The translations under genes and the position numbers were made by a program. Under the pieces are notes generated by a model. The model was not told the DNA's origin. It did not search any database and saw nothing but the letters and a program-made list of their open reading frames with translations. From the NCBI RefSeq assembly GCF_903915725.1, contig NZ_CAIWTY010000037.1:34110-98109 (forward strand): DNA of 64,000 bases, written 5' to 3'. The DNA comes from an uncultured Rhodopila sp. (lineage in GTDB: Bacteria; Pseudomonadota; Alphaproteobacteria; Acetobacterales; Acetobacteraceae). Below are positions 57,648 to 64,000 of this stretch, one piece after another; the first letter of the stretch is position 1; the number at the start of each line of letters is the position of its first letter.

Positions 57648-59476
57648 GCACCGGCTCCGGTGACGGAGACGGCCAGCAGCAGGATGGCGAAGGCGGCGAA
57701 CACCAGCCATAGCGCGGCGGCGGCTGGAATGGTGCCGGGGGAAAGCCTCGGAAAGCCCCGGTAATGGCGCCGGTGCAGCAGCCGTGGCGGCCCGGGAAGG
57801 TCCGGCAAGCCCGGCAGGAATCCGGCTCCGGCGGATTGCGCCATCGGTTCGCCGAACGGCAGGTTGACCGGGGGCTTCATGCCGCCGAACCAGACGCTGC
57901 CGGCCTTGCCCTCGCGGCGGCGCCAGCGCAGCACCAGGATCACGCAGCCGGTCGCGAAGGCCAGAAGCGCGGCGACGGACAGTGCTGCGTAGCCCGGCGA
58001 GGCGGCCGAGGTGGACAGCATGGTCAATCCGCCCCGGATCCCCGCAGACGATCCGGACAGGCCGCGCACCGCGGGTGCGGCGAGCGCACGGATGACCGGT
58101 CCGGGGAACAGGCCGGCAATCACCGCCAATGCGGCCAGCGCCGACAGGATCGTGCGGGCCGATCGCGCGAGCTCCGGCGCGCCGGCGCCGGCAGGAGTCC
58201 GCGGGCGGCCGAGGACGGCGATGCCGGCGATGCGGACCGCGGCCGAGGTTGCCGCCGCGGCGGATAGCGCGATGGCCAGGGCGGCCAGGGCCAGCGGCAC
58301 CTGGTCGGGCAGCGCTGCGGTGCGCGGAGCCGAAAGCAGCGCCTGAAACAACAGCCAGAGCGCGGCGAAGCCCAGCCCCGGAGGCAGCGCGGACAGCGCG
58401 ATCAGGCCCGCCGCCAGCGCGGCGGAGGTCCACGGCATGGTGTGGATCAGCCCGCCCAAACGAGACAGGCGGACCGTGCCCGCGCTGGCCGCCATGGCCT
58501 CGGCCGCCAGGGTGGCGACCGTCCCGGCCAGGACGCTGTCCACCGCCAGCATCATAGTCGCCTGCAGCGCCACCGACTGCGCCTGCACGAGATCGGCCGC
58601 GTGCGCGATCAGCGCCAGGCCGGCGCCCATCATCATCAGCCCGGCCTGCCGCCGCACCAGGTTGCCCACGGCATCGTCAATACCGGCATCGGCGGCGGCT
58701 CGCCACGCCTGCAAAACGGCGATGCCGCCGCCGGCGGCGAGCAGGACGACTCCCCACCACGCCTGCACCGTCTGGCCGGACAGGTCCGCGGTCAGCCGGA
58801 TCAGGATGGCGATGCCGGCGGGCAGCACCGCGCCGGCGGCCAGAGCGTGGTTGCCGCGCTGGGGGCGCAGGCAGATCAGCCCGGCAATCGCGGCGGTGCT
58901 CATGACAGCGGCGATGCTAGCCCGGTCCACGCCGACGGGTGCGGCGCGGATGGCGTCGAACCGCGGCGCGAACCCGGCGGGCGTCAGCAGGCAGACAGCG
59001 CCGAACAGCAGGAGGGGAACCAGCAGGACGGCGAGCCCTCGGCGCCGGTTCCAGTCAGGAAAGACGGCGCCGCACATCAACGCCGAACCCAGCAGCAGGG
59101 TCACGCCATCGGCGGCCAGCAGCGACAGAATCGTTCCGCTGAGACAGACGGCGGTTTTCGGTGCCGCCCGGGTGCGGGCGGTGGCCTGGAAGGCGGCGAT
59201 GGCGGCGCCCCCGAGCAGAATGAGCAGCAGGAAGAACGCCGGCATCGGTCCAAGCGCGAGATGCAGGTGCAATCCGGGCGGTCCCGCGGGGATGATCAGC
59301 CCGGCGCTCGATTGCAGCAGCAGCGGCGGGAGACAGAGGAGGGCGCCGAACGCGCTCAAACCCGCTGTCAGGAACAGACCGGCCGCCGCCGGCAAGACAA
59401 CGGCCATGGTCCCCACCACCAGCAGGGTAACCATGTCCAGGGTCAGGAGAAGCAGGGTCAGGGCACTCACGGCCAT
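57644..59476 (-). CDS. HyfB/NuoL-like antiporter subunit, degenerate
   Basis: 610 residues, about 14-16 membrane helices. The NuoL/MrpA-like layout is recognisable: LSRLGGLIHTMPWTSAALAAGLIALSALPPGLGF matches the conserved segment after the central helices. But where active subunits have a membrane Glu (FWE) this one has TLLLGSALMCGAVF, and no KxGxxPLHxWLP-like Lys is seen. Proton pumping by this subunit is therefore doubtful. First gene of the operon hyfB-hyfC-hyfEF-hyfG-hyfI. The 217-base gap before it presumably holds the promoter. Confidence 0.82.
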   Translation of the reverse strand: MAVSALTLLLLTLDMVTLLVVGTMAVVLPAAAGLFLTAGLSAFGALLCLPPLLLQSSAGLIIPAGPPGLHLHLALGPMPAFFLLLILLGGAAIAAFQATARTRAAPKTAVCLSGTILSLLAADGVTLLLGSALMCGAVFPDWNRRRGLAVLLVPLLLFGAVCLLTPAGFAPRFDAIRAAPVGVDRASIAAVMSTAAIAGLICLRPQRGNHALAAGAVLPAGIAILIRLTADLSGQTVQAWWGVVLLAAGGGIAVLQAWRAAADAGIDDAVGNLVRRQAGLMMMGAGLALIAHAADLVQAQSVALQATMMLAVDSVLAGTVATLAAEAMAASAGTVRLSRLGGLIHTMPWTSAALAAGLIALSALPPGLGFAALWLLFQALLSAPRTAALPDQVPLALAALAIALSAAAATSAAVRIAGIAVLGRPRTPAGAGAPELARSARTILSALAALAVIAGLFPGPVIRALAAPAVRGLSGSSAGIRGGLTMLSTSAASPGYAALSVAALLAFATGCVILVLRWRRREGKAGSVWFGGMKPPVNLPFGEPMAQSAGAGFLPGLPDLPGPPRLLHRRHYRGFPRLSPGTIPAAAALWLVFAAFAILLLAVSVTGAGA

Positions 59477-59563
59477 AGGCTACCACGGCGGCCGGATTCG
59501 GGATGCGCTCAGCGGATCGTGAACGGGTTAATTGGTGGGAGGTGCTGCACGCGCAGGCCGCGT

Positions 59564-59634
59564 GTCATGGCCGGATTTATTCCGGCCATCCACGACTTGC
59601 CCTGCGGATGGCGGCAAAGTCGTGGACAGCCGGC
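59564..59634. repeat. Palindromic repeat (type D relative)
   Basis: GTCATGGCCGGATTTATTCC and GGCCATCCACGACTTG, then CAAAGTCGTGGACAGCCGG, forming two nested hairpins (TGGCCGGA/TCCGGCCA and CCACGACTT/AAGTCGTGG). It lies between the transporter binding protein and the hyf-like operon. Confidence 0.7.
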
Positions 59635-59693
59635 ACTGGGCCGGGCGCAACGGGATAGCCCGCCGTCCCCGGACCAACGCGGGCGGCGGTTGC

Positions 59694-60485
59694 TCAGAAC
59701 ACCGGCAGGTTCGGCAGCGGCTTCTGGAACCACTTCTCGTACAGCGCGTTCAGCTCGCCGTTGTTTTTCGTGAAGTAAACAAACGTATTGACCCATTGGT
59801 GCAGGTTGAACTGGTCTTTCCGCATGGTGATCCCGTTCGGCTGCTGCAGCAGGGTGAACTTGCGCTCGATGCCGCCCTCCGGGTGGCTGTCATAGAACTT
59901 GTCGCCAGTCAGCCCGGTCTCGGCGATCGCATCGACCTGCCCGGTCAGCAGCGCCTGATAGGTGCTGGGGTCGTCGTCGAACCGCGCCAGCTTGACCGCG
60001 GACCCCAGCGTCTTCGACAGGATCACGTCCTGCACCGTGCCGCGCGGCACGCCGACGCGCAGGCCCTTCAGGTCCTGGATGCCGGCGATCTTCTTGTCCT
60101 TCCCGGCGAACACCACGTTCTCGATGGCGCTGTAGGGGATCGAGAACATCACCTGCTTGGCGCGCTCCGGCGTGATGCCGAAGGTGGCGACGATCAGGTC
60201 CACCTTGTTTGTCAGCAGGAACGGGATCCGGTTCGGACTGGTCAGCGGCACCAGGTTCACCTTCACGCCAAGATAGCCGCCGAGCAGTTTCGCGACTTCG
60301 ATATCGTAGCCGTCCGGCTCCTGCTGGGCGTTCAGGATGCCATAGGGCGGCAGGTCCACCAGGACTCCGATATTGATCGTTCCCCGGCTTAGAATTTCGT
60401 CAATCGTCTGCGCCTCGGCCGGACGCAACACGCTCAGGCCGGCCAGCAGTACGGCAGCCGCCAGGATTTGGAAAAGCCGTTTCAT
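59694..60485 (-). CDS. Polar amino acid ABC transporter substrate-binding protein
   Basis: 263 residues, SBP family 3. Signal peptide MKRLFQILAAAVLLAGLSVLRPAEA. Ligand-binding segments GVLVDLPPYGILNAQQEPDGYDIEVAKLL, TPERAKQVMFSIPY and RVGVPRGTVQDVIL are normal; the usual R of the amino-acid carboxylate site lies in TSPNRIPFLLTNKVDL. Binds an amino acid in the periplasm. Follows two permease genes in the same operon with a 15-base gap. Confidence 0.94.
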   Translation of the reverse strand: MKRLFQILAAAVLLAGLSVLRPAEAQTIDEILSRGTINIGVLVDLPPYGILNAQQEPDGYDIEVAKLLGGYLGVKVNLVPLTSPNRIPFLLTNKVDLIVATFGITPERAKQVMFSIPYSAIENVVFAGKDKKIAGIQDLKGLRVGVPRGTVQDVILSKTLGSAVKLARFDDDPSTYQALLTGQVDAIAETGLTGDKFYDSHPEGGIERKFTLLQQPNGITMRKDQFNLHQWVNTFVYFTKNNGELNALYEKWFQKPLPNLPVF

Positions 60486-60500
60486 GATTGGTTTCCTCTT

Positions 60501-61154
60501 TCAGCGTTTGGTTGCCAGGGCCAGCCGGCGCTCCAGCCTTCGGCTGGCCACGGTCAGGGGGTAGCAAAGAACGAAGTAGATCGCCGAAACGACACCGAAG
60601 ATGACGAACGGCCGGAACGTCGCGTTGTTCAGCATCTGGCCGGCGCGCGTCACCTCGACGAAGCCGATGATCGCCGCCAAGGAGGTGCTCTTGATCAGGT
60701 TCACCACGAACCCGACCGTCGGCGGGATGGCGACCCGCAACGCCTGCGGCAGCACCACCCGCAGCATGCGCGGCACGAAATGCAGCCCGAGCGCCTTCGC
60801 CGCCTCGATCTGGCCGCGCGGCACCGCCTGAATGGCGCCGCGCCAGATCTCGCCCAGGAACGCCCCGGCATTCAGGCTGAAACCGAGCACCGCCGACACC
60901 CAGGGACCGAGCGGCACGCCGATCATGTCGCCGCCGAAGAACACCAGGAAGAGTTGCAGGAGAAGGGGGGTGCCCTGGAAGATGCGAATATAGACGATGG
61001 CGATCCAGCGCAGCGTGGCTTTGGTAGACGTGCGCATCAGCGCGATCGCCAGTCCGACAATACCGCCGCCGATGGCCGCATACAGCGACAGAAGGATGGT
61101 CCAGCGCGCCGCCAGCAGCAGAAACTCGATGTCGCCGAGGTTGAGCTGCCTCAC
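60501..61154 (-). CDS. Polar amino acid ABC transporter permease
   Basis: 217 residues, HisM/GlnP family, five membrane helices. Signature region RGAIQAVPRGQIEAAKALGL is the EAA loop that contacts the ATPase. The start is a GTG at 61154 (VRQLNLGD) overlapping the stop of the other permease gene (GTGA), which fits the operon better than the longer frame. Confidence 0.92.
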   Translation of the reverse strand: MRQLNLGDIEFLLLAARWTILLSLYAAIGGGIVGLAIALMRTSTKATLRWIAIVYIRIFQGTPLLLQLFLVFFGGDMIGVPLGPWVSAVLGFSLNAGAFLGEIWRGAIQAVPRGQIEAAKALGLHFVPRMLRVVLPQALRVAIPPTVGFVVNLIKSTSLAAIIGFVEVTRAGQMLNNATFRPFVIFGVVSAIYFVLCYPLTVASRRLERRLALATKR

Positions 61155-61828
61155 CGGCGGCCCTCCGCCGGCGCGCCGAAGGCGAAGCGCTCGATCGCGG
61201 CGAACAGGCCGGAGAACGCCAGCGACAGGCACAGATAGATGCCGGCGGCGACGATGAACGCCTCGAACGGGCGGAAGGTGCGGGCCTGGATGTCCTGCGT
61301 GGCGGCGGTCAGCTCATCGGCGGAGATCACCGAACAGATCGACGAATTCAGCATCAGCAGGATGAACTGGCTGCCCAGCGGCGGCACCACCACCCGCAGC
61401 GCCTGCGGCAGGATGATCAGCCGGAAGATGCGCAGCCGGCTCAGGCCGAGGGCGAGGGCGGCTTCGGTCTGCCCGTGGCCGATGCTCTCGATGCCGGCGC
61501 GGACGATCTCGATGGTGTAGGCGCTACCGTTCAATACCATGGCGATCAGCGCGCCGGTGTTGGCGTCGAGGCGGACCCCCAGCGTCGGCAGGCCGAAGAA
61601 GATCATGAACAACTGCACCAGGAACGGCGTGTTGCGGATCAACTCTACATAGGCGGCGACGATGCCGCGCAGCCAGGCCGGGCCGGAGGTGCGGGCGAAG
61701 GCGCCGATAACCGCGACGATCAGGCTGAGGACCATCGAGACGGCGGACAGCCGCAACGTCAGCAGCGTGCCGTCGAGCAGCTCGTCACGCGCCTCCCAGA
61801 TGTCTCCGAAGTGAAAGACGTATTCCAC
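61151..61828 (-). CDS. Polar amino acid ABC transporter permease
   Basis: 225 residues, HisQ/GlnP family. VELIRNTPFLVQLFMIFFGLP and EIVRAGIESIGHGQTEAALALGLS (EAA loop) are diagnostic. First gene of a permease-permease-binding protein operon. The ATPase gene normally found in such operons is absent within the window, so the ATPase must be encoded elsewhere. Confidence 0.92.
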   Translation of the reverse strand: MEYVFHFGDIWEARDELLDGTLLTLRLSAVSMVLSLIVAVIGAFARTSGPAWLRGIVAAYVELIRNTPFLVQLFMIFFGLPTLGVRLDANTGALIAMVLNGSAYTIEIVRAGIESIGHGQTEAALALGLSRLRIFRLIILPQALRVVVPPLGSQFILLMLNSSICSVISADELTAATQDIQARTFRPFEAFIVAAGIYLCLSLAFSGLFAAIERFAFGAPAEGRR

Positions 61829-62008
61829 CGGTTCGATTCGCTCCCCGTGGGAACGCTACCGGGTTTGCCGGTGTTGCGCCATACCGGCCGGTGTCGATCC
61901 CCGCACCGCCGCCCCGGCGTGTCGATCCGGCGCGATTTCCGCCCCGTGGTTCCAAATCGCGTGCGTTCTGGTATGACAACGCCAAGACCACCCGGGGAGA
62001 CGACACCA

Positions 62009-63700
62009 ATGACGGCGGCGGCATTCAAGGCAGCGCGCGATTTTCTGCTGGCGCATCGTACCGACTACGCGACCGCCTGGCGCGACTTCCGCTGGCCGGA
62101 GGTGGACAAGTTCAACTGGGCGCTGGACTGGTTCGACGCCGAGCTCGCCCGCGGCGCCACCGCGCACCAACCCGCCCTGATCATCGTCGGCGACGGCGCC
62201 GCCCGGCTGACCTTCGCCGAACTGTCCGAACGCTCCAACCGCGTCGCCAACGGCCTGCGCGCGCTCGGGGTCAAGCGCGGCGACCGCATCCTGCTGATGC
62301 TCGGCAACATCGTGCCGCTGTGGGAGGTGATGCTGGCCTCCATCAAGCTCGGCGCCGTCGTCATCCCCGCCACGACATTACTTGTCGGCACCGACCTCGC
62401 GGACCGTTTTGACCGCGGACGCGCCCGCCACATCGTCACCACCAGCAACGAGATCGCCAAATTCGACGGCCTGGACCCGAGTTTGACGCGCATCGCCATC
62501 GGCGATCCGGTCCCCGGCTGGACCCGTTACGACTCCCTGTTAGCGGCTTCGGCGGACTTCGTTTCCGATGGCGAGACGGACGCGGACGACCCGCTGCTGC
62601 TGTATTTCACCTCCGGCACGACCGCCAAGCCGAAGCTGGTGCTGCACTCGCACCGCTCCTACCCGGTCGGGCATCTGTCCACGATGTACGTGCTGGGATT
62701 AAAGCCCGGCGACATCCACCTGAACGTTTCTTCGCCGGGCTGGGCGAAACATGCCTGGAGCTGCTTCTTCGCCCCCTGGAACGTCGGCGCCGCGGTGTTC
62801 ATCGCCAGCCAGGGCCGTTTTCATGCGCGCACCCTGCTGGACACCATCGCCGCCAACAACGTAACGACGCTGTGTGCGCCGCCGACGGTGTGGCGCATGC
62901 TGATCCAGGAGGACCTGAAATCCATCAAACACAGCCTGCGCGAAGTGCTCGGGGCCGGGGAGCCGCTGAACCCCGAGGTGATCGAGCAGGTGCAGGCCGC
63001 CTGGGGCCTGACCATCCGCGACTTCTACGGCCAGACCGAAACCACCGCCCAGGTCGGCAATCCGCCCGGCCAGCCGATAAAGCCCGGCTCGATGGGGCGG
63101 CCGTTGCCGGGTTACACGATCCGGCTGCTCGACCCGGACGACCACGACGCCGCGGAAGGCGAGTTGTCGATCGCGCTCGACCCGCGCCCGGCGGCGCTGA
63201 TGCGCGGCTATCAGCAGGATGACGGCTCGATCCTCGGGCTAACCGGGGCGGCCTACCGCACCGGCGACGTGGCGTCGCGCGATGCCGACGGCTACCTGAC
63301 CTATGTCGGCCGGGCGGATGACGTGTTCAAAGCCTCCGACTACCGGATCAGCCCGTTCGAGCTGGAAAGCATCCTGATCGAGCACCCCTCGGTGGCCGAG
63401 GCCGCGGTGGTGCCGGCCCCCGATCCGCTGCGCCTGGCGGTCCCGAAGGCATATGTCGCGCTGGTTGCCGGGGCGACGGAGGACCGGGCGACGGCGCTGT
63501 CGATCTTCCAGCACCTGCGCGAGCGGCTCGCCCCGTTCAAGCGGGTGCGGCGACTGGAGTTCTACGAATTGCCGAAGACGATTTCCGGCAAGATCCGCCG
63601 GGTGGAGCTGCGCCAGCTTGAACGCCAGCGCGCCGCCGACGGCATGCGGGAACCGGCGGAGTATCGCGAGGAGGATTTCCCGGAGCTGGCGGGTCGGTAG
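62009..63700 (+). CDS. Acyl-CoA synthetase / AMP-dependent ligase
   Basis: 563 residues, ANL superfamily. Activates a carboxylic acid as acyl-AMP, then acyl-CoA. P-loop motif YFTSGTTAKPK at 199-209, SPGWAKHAWSCFFAPW and DFYGQTETT, hinge GRADDVFKASDYRISPFELES, and catalytic K528 in PKTISGKIRR. Resembles medium-chain/acetoacetate-type acyl-CoA ligases. Start ATG 62009 (GGGGAG upstream); the frame is open far upstream to 61475 over the divergent permease gene. Acid substrate unknown. Confidence 0.92.
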   Translation: MTAAAFKAARDFLLAHRTDYATAWRDFRWPEVDKFNWALDWFDAELARGATAHQPALIIVGDGAARLTFAELSERSNRVANGLRALGVKRGDRILLMLGNIVPLWEVMLASIKLGAVVIPATTLLVGTDLADRFDRGRARHIVTTSNEIAKFDGLDPSLTRIAIGDPVPGWTRYDSLLAASADFVSDGETDADDPLLLYFTSGTTAKPKLVLHSHRSYPVGHLSTMYVLGLKPGDIHLNVSSPGWAKHAWSCFFAPWNVGAAVFIASQGRFHARTLLDTIAANNVTTLCAPPTVWRMLIQEDLKSIKHSLREVLGAGEPLNPEVIEQVQAAWGLTIRDFYGQTETTAQVGNPPGQPIKPGSMGRPLPGYTIRLLDPDDHDAAEGELSIALDPRPAALMRGYQQDDGSILGLTGAAYRTGDVASRDADGYLTYVGRADDVFKASDYRISPFELESILIEHPSVAEAAVVPAPDPLRLAVPKAYVALVAGATEDRATALSIFQHLRERLAPFKRVRRLEFYELPKTISGKIRRVELRQLERQRAADGMREPAEYREEDFPELAGR

Positions 63701-63778
63701 GAGGCATACACCAGTTCACCGTGAGTTTGACGCATAATAGCAGTCCGCGTGGAGACCGGCTCTCCGGCTGCGCTCCCT

Positions 63779-63855
63779 CGTCATGCCGACGAAGGTCGGC
63801 ATCCACGCCTTTGCCTTAGCCGGCACCGCAAGGCGTGGCTGGCGGGCCTGCGCCG
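63779..63855. repeat. Short palindromic repeat (type C) adjoining a type A copy
   Basis: CGTCATGCCGACGAAGGTCG and CATCCACGCCTTTG on the left; CAAGGCGTGG(C)TGGCGGGC on the right. It is followed without a gap by the type A copy starting at 63856, so the two are head to tail. Confidence 0.75.
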
Positions 63856-64000
63856 CATAGGCGTTAAAATAGTCCGCAGCAGCTGCGTTTGTCCCCCGTC
63901 ATGGTGCGCGGAGGCGCACCATCCACGCCTTGCGGTGCGGGTTTAGGCAACGTCGTGGATGCCGACCTGCGTCGGCATGACGGGGGGAAGCAGCAACCGC
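63856..64000. repeat. Long palindromic repeat type A, cut by the window edge
   Basis: Begins CATAGGCGTTAAAATAG and runs through GTCATGGTGCGC, CATCCACGCCTTG and the GTCGGCATGACGGGGGGAAGC segment; the closing CTATTTTAACGCC end would lie beyond 64000. The 300 bases after the acyl-CoA synthetase gene contain only these repeats. Confidence 0.8.

Noticed and set aside
53196..59476. An active [NiFe] hydrogenase or formate hydrogenlyase
   Set aside because: The large subunit has no CxxC nickel ligands at either end, and there are no hyp maturation or formate dehydrogenase genes nearby.

Overview
The window is high-GC DNA that looks like an alphaproteobacterial chromosome, most likely from the Rhodospirillales/Acetobacterales side. 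The evidence is hopanoid genes (hpnA, B, C, D, L), fused ispDF, a sigma-54 type promoter in front of glnB-glnA, form II cox genes and many short palindromic intergenic repeats. The taxon is an inference from gene content and style; no rRNA or tRNA gene was seen. Almost every stretch is housekeeping or accessory metabolism, densely packed, with stop/start overlaps of 1-4 bases inside operons.

Layout. 1-2000: nitrogen assimilation (glnA, cut by the window edge, and glnB). 2178-6240: aminotransferase, D-threonine-aldolase-like enzyme and a Fic protein with a C-terminal DNA-binding domain. 6300-11400: envelope and membrane genes (SMP-30 lactonase, DedA, OmpA, YdjM-like, small secreted protein). 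11395-14339: cobalamin lower-pathway genes cobC-cobU and, divergently, cobT-cobS. 14352-22160: FAH hydrolase, diguanylate cyclase, DadA-like oxidase with a peptide-type binding protein, hydrolase, small proteins. 22430-23230: repeats around a methyltransferase remnant. 23311-27025: coxS-coxL-coxM (form II molybdenum hydroxylase), with a DUF1847 protein facing away. 28113-30972: phospholipase-D-like protein, a 967-base gene-free stretch, and a receiver-domain response regulator. 31543-37720: gltB-gltD. 38406-45896: 2-hydroxyacid dehydrogenase, an SDR lacking the catalytic Tyr, a PP2C-kinase fusion, upp, hicA-hicB and an MFS carrier. 45904-52765: hopanoid/isoprenoid block, with hpnL-ispDF-lipoprotein on the minus strand and hpnA-B-C-D on the plus strand. 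53196-59476: a five-gene minus-strand operon for a complex I/hydrogenase-4-like membrane complex. 59694-61828: polar amino acid ABC transporter (no ATPase visible). 62009-63700: acyl-CoA synthetase.

The most unusual system is the 53196-59476 operon. It has the gene order of the hydrogenase-4/energy-converting-hydrogenase-related (Ehr) family, but its large subunit lacks the nickel-binding cysteines. Its antiporter-like subunits appear to lack the conserved membrane Glu/Lys residues, and HyfE and HyfF are fused into one shortened protein. Only the small subunit keeps its Fe-S cysteines.

The second theme is repeat biology. At least three families of palindromic repeats occupy intergenic space. 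One copy sits in frame inside hpnB. One is interrupted by a 311-bp element with 18-bp terminal inverted repeats and a 4-bp target duplication, and that element carries a further repeat copy. Another repeat is cleanly inserted in a CGCAGAG hairpin element.
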